DNA of 64,000 bases from Salibacterium lacus (GTDB lineage: Bacteria > Bacillota > Bacilli > Bacillales > Marinococcaceae): positions 124,001 to 188,000 of the forward strand of contig NZ_JBHUML010000003.1 in NCBI RefSeq assembly GCF_042684865.1, read 5' to 3'. The position numbers were made by a program, and so were the translations under genes. Positions 51,331-60,834 of this stretch are shown here, piece after piece (positions within the stretch are counted from its first letter, which is position 1; each line of letters begins with the position of its first letter). The notes beneath the pieces were generated by a model. It was given only the letters and a program-made list of their open reading frames with translations. It made no database searches and was not told the DNA's origin.

Positions 51331-52653
51331 TTATTGATTTAAAATCTGCTCCGCTTCCTGCATAAAGCTGTCGACTCCTTCTTCTATCGACATTTCATCG
51401 TATTTCACGCTTTCCAGCATCCGGTCAAAGGCAGCCCGGACTTCCGATTCTCCAGGAGGCGGCAGTGGTTCAGGATCCCCGGCTCTTTCTTCCAGCACCT
51501 CAAGAAATTCAAATGTCTCCTGAACGGTTGGATCCACCTGGTCTACCAGGCTTTCCCGTACGGAAGCAGCAATCGGAACTCCGCGTTCCGCCCGCAGAAT
51601 TTCATTGGCTTCCTGGTTGTTCGTAATAAAATCAATGAGCTCGGCGGCAGCTTCCTGCTTCGCTTCACTAACATTGCTGGAGATCATAAAGGACATGCTC
51701 GGACGCACCCAGTTTCCTGATTTTTCTCCATCCGCTGCACTCGGCATAACATTCAGGCCAAGGTCTGCTTCAGCAAGTGTCTGAACCCCAACGAGACCGT
51801 TGCTTGCCGCACTTGCCATCGCTGCTTCTTCATTGGCGACCATAGACTCGCCGCTTTCATTGACTTCGGCCGTTACGTCATATGGCGTGGCAATGCCTTC
51901 ATCAATCCAGGTTGTCACGGTCGTAAGAAAATTCTGAAGTACTTCTTCTTCAAAACCTACACCTGTGCCATCCTCATTGTAGAAGTGTTGATCAAACTGG
52001 CGGGCATAATGACGGAATGTTTCATAATCCGCCTTCACAAAGTCATAGCCCCAGAAACCTTCTCCCTCTGCTTCCGAGACGCGGGCCATTTCCTCTCCCA
52101 GTTCTTCATACGTATACCCTGGTTCCAGGTTTATATCATATTCTTCAAACAAATCCTGATTATAAATGGTGGCCAGGCCGTTGGAACCAGCCGATATCGC
52201 ATACGTACTTCCATCGACTACAAGCATATCCTGGTACACGTCACTGACATCTTCCATGTTAATGGACCCTTCTTCGATCATCGTGTTCAAATCGAGAGCC
52301 AGGTCATTTGAAATATATTCTGTCAATTTTGAGTTATCCATCTGTACGACCGCCGGAAGATTATTTCCTGCTGCCTGTGTCGTTAATCTTTCCCAGTAGC
52401 TGTCCCAGCCGGTAAATTCCGCTTCCACCGTAATATCCGGGTGCTCTTCTTCAAACAAATCCAGCATTTCCTGTGTCAGATCATGACGCTCATCATTGCC
52501 CCACCAGGAAAATCGAATGGTGGTTTCCCCTTCTCCTGAACTTTCCCCATCAGCTCCTGCATCACTGGTTTCATCCGGACCACCCGGACTGCATCCGGCA
52601 GCCATCAAAGTCAAAAGTGAAACAGCGGCCCACTTTTTCCATTTTCTCAACAC
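51331..52653 (-). CDS. Extracellular oligosaccharide-binding lipoprotein (YesO-like)
   Basis: The 440-residue precursor has a lipobox LMAAGCSPGG and an acidic linker, then a family 1 solute-binding domain (TIRFSWWGNDERHDLTQEMLDLFEEEHPDITVEAEFTGW). It starts with GTG or the adjacent TTG after GAGGGGGAC. It captures the substrate for the permeases at 50259 and 49396. Being first in the seven-gene Yes-type cluster, its promoter probably responds to the response regulator at 45311. Confidence 0.9.
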   Translation of the reverse strand: MLRKWKKWAAVSLLTLMAAGCSPGGPDETSDAGADGESSGEGETTIRFSWWGNDERHDLTQEMLDLFEEEHPDITVEAEFTGWDSYWERLTTQAAGNNLPAVVQMDNSKLTEYISNDLALDLNTMIEEGSINMEDVSDVYQDMLVVDGSTYAISAGSNGLATIYNQDLFEEYDINLEPGYTYEELGEEMARVSEAEGEGFWGYDFVKADYETFRHYARQFDQHFYNEDGTGVGFEEEVLQNFLTTVTTWIDEGIATPYDVTAEVNESGESMVANEEAAMASAASNGLVGVQTLAEADLGLNVMPSAADGEKSGNWVRPSMSFMISSNVSEAKQEAAAELIDFITNNQEANEILRAERGVPIAASVRESLVDQVDPTVQETFEFLEVLEERAGDPEPLPPPGESEVRAAFDRMLESVKYDEMSIEEGVDSFMQEAEQILNQ

Positions 52654-52674
52654 CAGTCCCCCTCTTTTTTGTTT

Positions 52675-52688
52675 TGTAAGTGCTTACA
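52675..52688 (-). promoter_or_regulatory. cre-like palindrome upstream of the YesO-like gene
   Basis: TGTAAGTGCTTACA is a near-perfect palindrome 21 bases before the gene and resembles cre (TGTAAGCGNTTACA) with TG instead of CG. It has the same variant centre as the site at 14837-14850. It may be CcpA-bound or the target of another regulator. Confidence 0.45.
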
Positions 52689-52785
52689 TTTCCATTATAA
52701 GCGCTCTTAAGCATAAAAGGTATATAACAAATGTTAACTATATTTTGAAAAGTAACACATTTTAAATTATTGGGTTTATTTCTTT

Positions 52786-54804
52786 TTATTTTTGCTCTGC
52801 TTCACGCAGCACGAGTACATCCACCGCCTGCACGATCACCTCATTTTCCACCTCGGTGCCTGTCAAAAGATCGACATACGAACGGCCTGATTCCAGTTCG
52901 ATACGCGTCTCTTCCTGATTATGGTTCACTATAACAAGGTGCCTTCCTTTCCCGGATGTGCGCTCCACGATTTCTACATTCTGAGGAGCAAAAGCCGGTG
53001 GCGTTATGCCTTTTTCCCGCATCAAACCTGTTAAAAGATCATCAATAAAAGCCTGCTCCGGTTCCGTACCTACATACACTGCTTTCCCTTTCCCGTACGG
53101 ATTTGTTGTAACAGCCGGTCTGCCCTGGTACCAGTCCCCGGTGAAATAGGCAGCGGCTTCTGCAGTATCCAGATGTATCACATCACTCCAGGTGGTACAG
53201 CGGTAATGGTCTGTGCCTGCTGATAACTGATTGGTGTCTGCCTCGGCCATGGGCACAAATTCCTCTACATGCATCCCTAGAACATGCCGCAGCGGTTCCG
53301 GGTAATAACCAAGATGAATGCGGTCATTTTCATCCACAATTCCGCTGAAAAAGCTGACGACAAGGGTGCCTCCTTCCCCCACATAATTCTCCAGATTCTT
53401 CTCTTCTCCGTCTTTTAACATATACAGCATCGGCGCCGCGACAAAGTGATAGGAAGACAAATCACTTCCCGGCTGCACAAAATCCACCGCGATATTCTGT
53501 TTGTAAAACGTGTGATAATACGTTTTAACCTGCTCCAGATAAGACAGCTTATTGTGGGGTTTTCCTTCCATTTCGACGGCCCACCAATTTTCCCAGTCGA
53601 AGATAATGGCTGCCTTCGCCGGTACTACTGCGCCGGTAAGGGAATCCAGTAGTTTAAGCTCCTCGCCTAGCTGCTGTACTTCCCGGTACGTTCTGCTGTT
53701 TTCATCACCCGAATGCGGCACCATTGCCCCGTGAAATTTTTCGGCGCCGGCCCGGCTTTGTCTCCATTGGAAAAACATGATACCATCGCTGCCGCGTGCT
53801 GTCGCACTGTAACTCCAAAGCCTCATTTCCCCCGGTTTCTTCGGCACATTAATGTCACGCCAGTTCACGTGACTTGTCACCTGCTCCATCACAAGAAACG
53901 GCTGCCCGTCTTTCAGGCTCCGCATCAGATCATGCTGCATCGCGTGCGCTTCCGGTGTTCCTTCGCGCGGATCCGGATACGTGTCCCATGTCACAACATC
54001 AAGCTCCCGTGCCCAGGAAAAATAGTTCAAAGGCTTAAATTCAAACATAAAATTCGTAAACACCGGAACGCCCGGTGTAATATCCCGGAGAATCTTTTTT
54101 TCCAGCAGATAAAGCTCAAACAGGGAATCATTCATGAATCGCTTGTAATCCAGCTGCTGCCCGGGGTTGGGAAACGTCGGTGTATTATTCAGAAACGTCA
54201 CGTCATCAAAATAATTGTAGCGCTGACTCCAAAAATTGGTGCCCCACTTTTCATTTAATGTATCCACCGTTGTATAACGACGGCGCAGCCACGCCCGAAA
54301 TGCTTCCAGTGAATCCGGGCTGTAGCATTCAGACACATGGCACCCGTATTCATTGTTGATATGCCACATCTTCAAAGCCGGATGGTCTTTGTACCGCTCC
54401 GCCAGTTTGGTGACCAGCTTCTTTACCGCTTTACGGTATACCGGGCTGTTCGGGGAGTAATGCTGCCGGGAACCAAACGAATACCGCACACCGCTGCTGT
54501 CGACCGCAAGGGACTCCGGATAGTTCCGTGACAGCCATGCAGGCGGAGAAGCCGTCGCCGTAGCAAGACACACCCCGACGCCGTGTTCATGCAGAATGTC
54601 CATTACTTTGTCGAGCCAGGTGAAATCAAACCGTCCTTCCTCTCGTTCCAGAACCGCCCAGCTGAATATCCCGACCGACACGAGATTGACCCCCGCTTTT
54701 TTCATTAAAACGGCATCTTCATACCAAACGTTTTCCTCCCACTGCTCTGGATTGTAATCACCGCCGTAAGCCATGGAAGGAAGAATATAAGAAATCGCTT
54801 TCAT
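52786..54804 (-). CDS. Beta-galactosidase, GH42
   Basis: This 672-residue cytoplasmic enzyme has MAYGGDYNPEQWEENVWYED, ATASPPAWLSRNYPE, the acid/base Glu in WHINNEYGCHVSECYS and the nucleophile Glu in FLVMEQVTSHVNW. SRAGAEKFHGAMVPHSG is also typical. ATG 54804 after AAGGTGGATCATTTT is chosen over an upstream GTG. GH42 enzymes act on galacto-oligosaccharides from galactan or rhamnogalacturonan side chains (YesZ/GanA). It follows the YesO-like gene in the opposite direction of import, separated by a 130-base promoter gap. Confidence 0.92.
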   Translation of the reverse strand: MKAISYILPSMAYGGDYNPEQWEENVWYEDAVLMKKAGVNLVSVGIFSWAVLEREEGRFDFTWLDKVMDILHEHGVGVCLATATASPPAWLSRNYPESLAVDSSGVRYSFGSRQHYSPNSPVYRKAVKKLVTKLAERYKDHPALKMWHINNEYGCHVSECYSPDSLEAFRAWLRRRYTTVDTLNEKWGTNFWSQRYNYFDDVTFLNNTPTFPNPGQQLDYKRFMNDSLFELYLLEKKILRDITPGVPVFTNFMFEFKPLNYFSWARELDVVTWDTYPDPREGTPEAHAMQHDLMRSLKDGQPFLVMEQVTSHVNWRDINVPKKPGEMRLWSYSATARGSDGIMFFQWRQSRAGAEKFHGAMVPHSGDENSRTYREVQQLGEELKLLDSLTGAVVPAKAAIIFDWENWWAVEMEGKPHNKLSYLEQVKTYYHTFYKQNIAVDFVQPGSDLSSYHFVAAPMLYMLKDGEEKNLENYVGEGGTLVVSFFSGIVDENDRIHLGYYPEPLRHVLGMHVEEFVPMAEADTNQLSAGTDHYRCTTWSDVIHLDTAEAAAYFTGDWYQGRPAVTTNPYGKGKAVYVGTEPEQAFIDDLLTGLMREKGITPPAFAPQNVEIVERTSGKGRHLVIVNHNQEETRIELESGRSYVDLLTGTEVENEVIVQAVDVLVLREAEQK

Positions 54805-54996
54805 AAAATGATCCACCTTTCCTTAATTAAATTAATATAGTTTAGCACATACTACCATAATTATGTATATTCAGGAATGCTTTAATTTTCCTGTATTTTG
54901 TGCTGTCGTCTGTTTTTTTAACAAAAAAGAAGGTGTACCTGCTTGTTATGCCGAAAATGTAATAATATATTTCTATGTTGAAGAGGGGAAATGAAT

Positions 54997-55632
54997 ATGA
55001 ACTGGAAATCAAATGATCGTCTTGTTTTGATAGGAGACAGCATTACCGAAAACGGGAGGCTGCAGGATACAGAAAGTATCGGGCAGGGGTACGTCCGGTT
55101 GGTTCACGATTATCTGCTGACCCGGCATCCATCCCTGAAGCTTGATATCTGCAATCAAGGAATCGGCGGCGACCGTGTCTCTGATTTAACAGAGCGCTGG
55201 GAAGAAGATGTGCTGGAACTGAAGCCGGACTGGCTGAGCATTTCCATCGGCATTAATGATGTATGGAGACAGCTGGATCGTCCGGAAATCGAACAGGTTT
55301 ACCCGGAAACTTTCGAAGAAATGTACGAAAACCTGCTCTTGCAGACAAAAAAACATACCAACGCGCAATTGATTCTGATGGAGCCTACCATTATTCATGA
55401 AAGCCCTGTTTCAGAAGGAAATAAACTTCTCCAGCCGTACGTGAAAACAGTGCAGCACCTTGCAGAAAAATATGATGCTTTGCTTGTGCCGGCCCACCAG
55501 GCATTTCTGGACTATTTGAACGCAGAAACCGGTACGGCTTTAACCACAGACGGCGTTCATATGAATACAAAAGGAGATATGCTGATGGCATCCACCTGGC
55601 TGGAGTCTGTATATCAACACAGTAAGGTATAA
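54997..55632 (+). CDS. SGNH/GDSL hydrolase, probable carbohydrate acetylesterase
   Basis: The 211-residue protein has block I LVLIGDSITENGR (Ser nucleophile), block II Gly in NQGIGGDRVSDL, block III ISIGINDVW (Asn) and block V TDGVHMNTKGDM (Asp-His). There is no signal peptide. ATG 54997 sits eight bases after GAGGGG; an ATG six bases earlier is possible. RhgT/YesT-like members deacetylate rhamnogalacturonan fragments, matching the neighbouring Yes-type genes and the divergent GH42 gene. An intracellular role in deacetylating imported oligosaccharides is inferred. Confidence 0.85.
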   Translation: MNWKSNDRLVLIGDSITENGRLQDTESIGQGYVRLVHDYLLTRHPSLKLDICNQGIGGDRVSDLTERWEEDVLELKPDWLSISIGINDVWRQLDRPEIEQVYPETFEEMYENLLLQTKKHTNAQLILMEPTIIHESPVSEGNKLLQPYVKTVQHLAEKYDALLVPAHQAFLDYLNAETGTALTTDGVHMNTKGDMLMASTWLESVYQHSKV

Positions 55633-55669
55633 AAATCCGGTAACAGGCTGACGCCTGTTACCGGATTTT
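55631..55669. terminator. Bidirectional terminator between the SGNH hydrolase and dctM
   Basis: AAAAATCCGGTAACAGGC pairs with GCCTGTTACCGGATTTT around TGAC. It serves two convergent genes whose stops lie 47 bases apart. Confidence 0.93.
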
Positions 55670-55679
55670 CAACTTCTTT

Positions 55680-56987
55680 CTATCCTAGAACTCCCAAAGC
55701 TCTCGGGAGCCATAGACTGATTTGAGGAATAAATGTAACAAGCAGCAACGCAATGACCAGCGGTATATAGAATATGAGCAAAGGTTTTACTATCCTTTCG
55801 ATACTTACTCCGCTGACACTGCTTCCTATAAACAAGACCGTTCCAATCGGCGGTGTTGTCACCCCGATAGCAAGCCCCATCGTCATGATCATGCCGAAGT
55901 GAACCGGATCCACGCCAAGCTCTGTGGCCACCGGGAATAAGATCGGTGTGAACACAAGCAGTGCCGGAGCTACGTCCATAAAGATTCCCACGAACAATAG
56001 CAGCAATGCGATAATCAGCATAATAACGTAGTAATTTTCCGAAAGTCCAAGCAGCGCATTGGTTAACGTTTGTGGAATCTGGGCATATGTCATGACCCAG
56101 GACATTGCAGTGGAAGCTCCGACAAGAAGAAGAATCATACCGGAGAATGCGACCGTTTCTTTCATGATCTTCGGTATATCCTTAAACGATATTTCACGAT
56201 AAATCATACTAAGCACCAAAGCGTACAATACAGCAATCGCGGAGCCCTCTGTTGCGGTGAATACTCCTCCTGCAATACCGCCGATAACGACTACAATCAA
56301 AAATAGACTCGGAATGGCCTGCAGGATCACTCTGACCGCTTCGCTCATGGTTGCCCCGCCGCTCACCGGATAATTATTACGTTTGGCGAGAATATAGGCC
56401 ACAACCATCACAAGCAGTGCCATCAAAATCCCCGGCACATATCCTGCTATAAAGAGTGCCCCAATAGATGTTCCACCGCTGAGCAGAGAGTAGATAATGG
56501 GAATACCGCTTGGTGGTATAATCTGTCCGGTTGGAGCAGAGGCAATGTTCACCGCTGCAGAATAGGCAGGATCATATCCTTCTTTTTTCTGCTGCGGTCC
56601 CATCACTTTTCCCATCGTCGCAGCAGATGCGATGGCTGAACCGGAAATGGATCCAAACAACACGTTACCTACAACGTTCGTATGGGCCAGGGAGCCGGAC
56701 ATTCTTCCGCCGACCAGTTTTGCCAGATTAATCAGGCGCTGAGCGATACCCCCGTTGTTCATAATACTTCCCGCAAGCATGAAAAAGACAAGTGCCACCA
56801 ACACGAAACTGTCAATGCCTGATATAATCTGCTGGGATGCGACAAGCAGGGAGGAATCCATCGGCAGTACGATCAGGCCGGCCAAAATAGTAGCTACAGT
56901 GATGCTGACCGATATCGGAACCCCTACAAACAGTAGGATAAAGAATACTCCAAATAATACGATAGTTGTCAAAATTGTAACACTCAT
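55680..56987 (-). CDS. dctM: TRAP transporter large permease
   Basis: This 435-residue protein with about 12 helices is of the DctM/SiaM class: VGVPISVSITVATI, ANTVVGN-like HTNVVGNVLFGSISGSAIASAATMG, IIPPSGIPIIY and VHFGMIMTMGLAIGVTTPPIG. It is the ion-driven transport subunit for an organic acid or sugar acid. It overlaps dctQ by ATGA. Confidence 0.93.
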   Translation of the reverse strand: MSVTILTTIVLFGVFFILLFVGVPISVSITVATILAGLIVLPMDSSLLVASQQIISGIDSFVLVALVFFMLAGSIMNNGGIAQRLINLAKLVGGRMSGSLAHTNVVGNVLFGSISGSAIASAATMGKVMGPQQKKEGYDPAYSAAVNIASAPTGQIIPPSGIPIIYSLLSGGTSIGALFIAGYVPGILMALLVMVVAYILAKRNNYPVSGGATMSEAVRVILQAIPSLFLIVVVIGGIAGGVFTATEGSAIAVLYALVLSMIYREISFKDIPKIMKETVAFSGMILLLVGASTAMSWVMTYAQIPQTLTNALLGLSENYYVIMLIIALLLLFVGIFMDVAPALLVFTPILFPVATELGVDPVHFGMIMTMGLAIGVTTPPIGTVLFIGSSVSGVSIERIVKPLLIFYIPLVIALLLVTFIPQISLWLPRALGVLG

Positions 56988-57466
56988 GTTTGTTCCTCCC
57001 CTTTTGCACTGTTTCTAGTCAAGACATTCATTACCTGATAAATGATAATGAATACTCCCGAAATCGGCACGATGCTGTACACGGCCCCCATGGAAAAACC
57101 CATGATCGGAGATACTTCACTCCATGTTACGTTGACCAGGATACCTCCTCCAATGACCAGTACAAACAGGGCAAACAGCAGCACCACTGCATCTATAGCG
57201 GTACGAATTCCAAGATACGCTCTTCCCTGGAATCTTTCCCTGATAAAATCCAGCGATAAATGCTCATCACTGCCAAACCCATACGCTGCGCCGAGCATGG
57301 CTATCCAAATGAGGGAAAAGCCTGCTATTTCTTCTGTTGCCACGCTCGGACTTCCCAGCACAAAACGGGTGAATACCTGCCAAAGCGTCACTAGAGTCAA
57401 AACCAAAAGCAGGATACTGGCTGTAATCAGTAGAAAGTTGTCGATAGCTTTTTTAGTTTTCTGCAT
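56984..57466 (-). CDS. dctQ: TRAP transporter small permease
   Basis: This 160-residue, four-helix protein has the DctQ pattern FTRFVLGSPSVATEEIAGFSLIWIAMLGAAYGF and DEHLSLDFIRERF. It is an essential partner of DctM. It is encoded between the binding protein gene and dctM. Confidence 0.9.
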   Translation of the reverse strand: MQKTKKAIDNFLLITASILLLVLTLVTLWQVFTRFVLGSPSVATEEIAGFSLIWIAMLGAAYGFGSDEHLSLDFIRERFQGRAYLGIRTAIDAVVLLFALFVLVIGGGILVNVTWSEVSPIMGFSMGAVYSIVPISGVFIIIYQVMNVLTRNSAKGEEQT

Positions 57467-57490
57467 AGGTACGTTTCCTCCTTCCAGCTT

Positions 57491-58540
57491 CTATTGGCTG
57501 CTTTCTTCTTTTAAACTGTTAAACCTGTCCAAAATCTGTGCAACTCTATCATTCTCACGACGTTCTTCAATCAGCGGCTGTACTTTTTCACGGAATGGTT
57601 CCTTATTGATATTCTCATAAAATGTTACATTCATTTCCTGTTTAGCTGTTTCCTTACTTTGGGCCATTAATTCTTCCCAGCGCTTACTGTGACCATCGGA
57701 CGTCTCATCCGCAGCTTTCTGGATCAACTGCTTTTCCTCGTTCGTGAAACTGTTCCACGTCTGTTCACTCATCGTCAAAAAGTCGGGGATCCGTGTATGC
57801 TCGTCATAAGAGAAAGCTTTGGCCACTTCGCCGTGGTTCGCATCAGTCAGTGCAATGTGACTGCTTTCCGCACCGTCAATGACACCCTGCTGCAGAGCGG
57901 AGTATACGTTTGAAGCCGCCATCGGAGTCGGGGACGCCCCAAGCAGTTCCATCGTCCGAATCGACGTAGCGTTATTCATAACCCTGATTTTCAGACCTTC
58001 CAGATCAGTTGGTTTCTTAATCGGAGTATCTACTGTATAAAAGCTGCGCTTTCCTGCTCTATAATGAGTAATGCCACGCAAACCTTTCGATTCCAGATCA
58101 GCATACATCTGCTCTACTGTATCCGAATGCATGACACTCTGAAAATGCTCAGTGTTTTCAAATATATACGGAAGGCTGAATACGGAAAACTGCTCTGAAA
58201 AACTTTCCAGCTTACCGGCATTCACTTTCGCCATGTCAAGAACTCCCGTCTTTAAAAGTTCCAGCATTTCTGTTTCTCCTCCGAGAGTCCCCTGGCCGTA
58301 GATATTAATCTGAATCTTGCCGTCGGAACGATTTTCAACCTTTTTTTCAAAGTTCTCCAGACTTTCGTATACCGGACTGGCCGATCCGTGAATATGGGCG
58401 AGTGTAAGACTGCGTTCCTGAATGCCTGTGTTATCGCTTCCATTTTCACCCGCACCGGATGTCTCTGTACTGGAAGAAGCGCAGGCAGCACCCATCAGCA
58501 TCAATATCAGCAGGATGCTCAAAAGAAATAGTCTTTTCAT
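57491..58540 (-). CDS. dctP: TRAP transporter substrate-binding lipoprotein (DctP family)
   Basis: The 349-residue precursor (ATG 58540 after GGAGGTATCAAC) has a lipoprotein signal with Cys in MLMGAACASS, unusual only for Firmicute-style anchoring of a TRAP receptor. The mature part has LTLAHIHGSASPVYESLENFEKKVE, the substrate-binding Arg segment LKIRVMNNATSIRTMELLGASPTPMAASNVYSALQQGVIDGAESS and QTWNSFTNEEKQLI. DctP proteins of this type bind carboxylate substrates such as sugar acids. Location beside the oxidoreductase/DUF993 operon suggests that it imports that pathway's substrate. Confidence 0.92.
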   Translation of the reverse strand: MKRLFLLSILLILMLMGAACASSSTETSGAGENGSDNTGIQERSLTLAHIHGSASPVYESLENFEKKVENRSDGKIQINIYGQGTLGGETEMLELLKTGVLDMAKVNAGKLESFSEQFSVFSLPYIFENTEHFQSVMHSDTVEQMYADLESKGLRGITHYRAGKRSFYTVDTPIKKPTDLEGLKIRVMNNATSIRTMELLGASPTPMAASNVYSALQQGVIDGAESSHIALTDANHGEVAKAFSYDEHTRIPDFLTMSEQTWNSFTNEEKQLIQKAADETSDGHSKRWEELMAQSKETAKQEMNVTFYENINKEPFREKVQPLIEERRENDRVAQILDRFNSLKEESSQ

Positions 58541-58759
58541 GTTGATACCTCCATAAAATAGTTTTATCAAAAGAAAAATTGCAACCCCTTACAAAACAGC
58601 AGTTTATATTTGTTTGTTTTTAATTATATTCGTTTGTATTGGTATATTCTTATTACTATCAGAAGTGTTTTATCATTTTCAGAAATATTTCTGTATTTAA
58701 GTGGATTCGACCTTTCTATCGCAGTCATTTCAAAAAGAAGAAAAAACAATGGAAGACGA

Positions 58760-58803
58760 AAAAAGCTCCCTTTCATCTATTATAGAGAAAAGGAGCTTCT
58801 TTT
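58760..58803 (-). terminator. Terminator of the oxidoreductase/DUF993/isomerase operon
   Basis: On the minus strand AAGCTCCTTTTC pairs with GAAAGGGAGCTT and is followed by TTTTTT. It separates this operon from the TRAP genes. The rest of 58541-58759 is an A/T-rich promoter region with nothing else recognised. Confidence 0.8.
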
Positions 58804-58816
58804 TCTTGTTACACGC

Positions 58817-59638
58817 CTAAACGTGTTCTACATACCGTTCTTTCATCTGCTTCAATGTTTCGTCTCCGGGCTGGTTCCAGATGGCGTCATTTATAATCTC
58901 CACTTCAATCGGGCCGTGGTAACCGGCTGCTTCAACGGCTTTGCGCATCCGCCTTAATTCAATCACGCCGTCGCCCATCATGCCCCGTGCCTTAAAGATA
59001 TCAGGAAGCGGGACAACCCAGTCGGACACGTGGAACCCGAGAATGCTGCCTCGTGCCCGCTCTATTTCCCGGTACAGATCAGGATCCCACCAGACGTGGA
59101 AAACGTCCACAACGACACCGACATAATCGGACTGCATTCTTTCACTGATGGTATTCGCCTGGCCGAGGGTGGAAATAACGGAACGGTCCGCGGCATACAT
59201 CGGATGAAGCGGTTCAATACCGAGCTTTATGCCGTGCTCCCGGGCAAATGGAATTAATTCTGCGATTCCTTCTTCCACCCACTGCCGCGCACTATCGATA
59301 TCTCTGTTCGGGGCCGGGCCGCAAACGAGCACAAGTACATCAGTACCGAGTTCTGCAGCCTCTTCAATAGCGCGTTTATTGTCTTCAATCCGCTCTCTTC
59401 TCTCTTCCGGTGTCGGAGCCGGAAACATACCGCCCCGGCAGATGCTTGATACGTTCAAGCCGGCATCCTGAATAAGCTTCCGGCTCTTGGAAAGACCGAT
59501 TTCATGAATCTTGTGGCGCCAGACAGAAATCCAGGGCACGTCATGACGGCGGCATCCCTCCACTGCTTCTTCAAGCGACCAGTGTTCGGTTGTAATCTGA
59601 TTCAGACTGATCCGGTCCAAAGATGGTCCATCACTCAT
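58817..59638 (-). CDS. Sugar phosphate isomerase/epimerase-like TIM barrel
   Basis: This 273-residue AP-endonuclease-2 type barrel starts with LDRISLNQITTEHWSLEEAVEGCRRH. It has metal-site candidates Glu in KLGIEPLHPMYAADRSV, Asp/His in VGVVVDVFHVWWDPDLY, His in GFHVSDWVVP and Glu in GPIEVEIINDAIW. The ATG overlaps the DUF993 stop by four bases and follows GGAGGTGCGCAGCTC. The family includes epimerases, dehydratases and keto-sugar lyases, so the reaction cannot be assigned. It is the third gene of a conserved-looking operon. Confidence 0.8.
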   Translation of the reverse strand: MSDGPSLDRISLNQITTEHWSLEEAVEGCRRHDVPWISVWRHKIHEIGLSKSRKLIQDAGLNVSSICRGGMFPAPTPEERRERIEDNKRAIEEAAELGTDVLVLVCGPAPNRDIDSARQWVEEGIAELIPFAREHGIKLGIEPLHPMYAADRSVISTLGQANTISERMQSDYVGVVVDVFHVWWDPDLYREIERARGSILGFHVSDWVVPLPDIFKARGMMGDGVIELRRMRKAVEAAGYHGPIEVEIINDAIWNQPGDETLKQMKERYVEHV

Positions 59639-60819
59639 GAGCTGCGCACCTCCTGATTCACACCAGCCTGTTCGAGTACCGGGCGCATCCGTTCGACAGC
59701 CATGTCCGGATCTTCAAGAAGACCGGCTTCATCTGCCATCACAAACAAGTCGCTGAGATGAATGATCGAGCGGGACCCTTCCGCGCCTCCGATCATGCGG
59801 AAATGGGACTGGTGACCGTTCAGGTAGGCCATGAATACGACACCGGTCTTGTAGGCAAACGTCGGGTGCTGGAAGATATGCCGGGCAAGCGGCACGGTTT
59901 TGTCCAGAATGTCATGGTATCGTTCCATATTGCCTTCATCGAGTGCACGCAGGCCCGCTGCCGCAGCTGGTGCAATCGCGTCAAAAATACCAAGCAGCGC
60001 ATCACTGTAGCCGTTTTCGTCGCCTTTGATCAGTTCCGGATAATTAAAGTCATCGCCGGTATACACTTTCACACCTTCAGGCAGTCTGTTCCTTATATCG
60101 ATTTCACGCTGCTTATCGAGCAGGGAGATTTTTACGCCGTCTATTTTCGCGGCATTGTCCTGAATGACTTTCACGCATACTTCTGTTGCTTTGTCGAGAT
60201 CTTCATAGCCCCAGTACCCTTTCAGATTCGGGTCGAACATGTCACCGAGCCAGTGAAGAATAACAGGTTGATTCACGCTGCCAAGGACATTGCCGTAAAC
60301 CTTCTCATAATCTTCCGGGCCTTTCGCGCACGCGGCAAGGGCGCGGCTCGACATGAGAATGATCTGCCCCCCTTCGCCTTCCACGAATTCGCACTGTTCT
60401 TTATAGGCCTTTTCCACCTCATCAAGGGGCAGATCCGGGGAAGGGGTTAGCTGATCCGTGCCGGTGCCGCAGGCGATCCGGCCGCCCACGGAACGGGCTT
60501 CCGGAATGGAACGGCGGATCAGTTCTTTCGCGCTTTCCCAGCTCAGACCCATTCCACGCTGAGACGTATCCATCGCTTCTGCAACACCAAAACCGAGAGA
60601 CCATAGATAATGACGGTATTCCATCGTCGCCTGCCAGTCAATCTGTGCATTTTTAAGCGGATCAGCATCCGCCATGGGGTCACAGACAACATGGGCAGCC
60701 GAGAAGGCCGTCCGTTTTTCAAACGGCTTCCCTTTCTCCACTTCAAAGGCCGCTTTCTGCGAAGGGGTATACGTGTATAACTCTCCCCCTGCTTTTGGCA
60801 GTATTAATGATTGAACCAT
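59635..60819 (-). CDS. DUF993 family protein, dihydrodipicolinate synthase-like aldolase fold
   Basis: The 394-residue protein shows DUF993 features (AFSAAHVVCDPMADADP, HYLWSLGFGVAEAMDTSQRGMGL). The second half keeps the signature of the DHDPS/N-acetylneuraminate lyase superfamily: Lys in IDGVKISLLD at the Schiff-base position, then VYTGDDFNYPELIKG equivalent to the GDD loop. The usual catalytic Tyr strand (VLYNxP) appears as VILHWLGDMFDP. A Lys-dependent aldolase or lyase on a keto-sugar is plausible. AGGAGGTTGAAGATACT precedes ATG. Confidence 0.85.
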   Translation of the reverse strand: MVQSLILPKAGGELYTYTPSQKAAFEVEKGKPFEKRTAFSAAHVVCDPMADADPLKNAQIDWQATMEYRHYLWSLGFGVAEAMDTSQRGMGLSWESAKELIRRSIPEARSVGGRIACGTGTDQLTPSPDLPLDEVEKAYKEQCEFVEGEGGQIILMSSRALAACAKGPEDYEKVYGNVLGSVNQPVILHWLGDMFDPNLKGYWGYEDLDKATEVCVKVIQDNAAKIDGVKISLLDKQREIDIRNRLPEGVKVYTGDDFNYPELIKGDENGYSDALLGIFDAIAPAAAAGLRALDEGNMERYHDILDKTVPLARHIFQHPTFAYKTGVVFMAYLNGHQSHFRMIGGAEGSRSIIHLSDLFVMADEAGLLEDPDMAVERMRPVLEQAGVNQEVRSS

Positions 60820-60834
60820 AGTATCTTCAACCTC

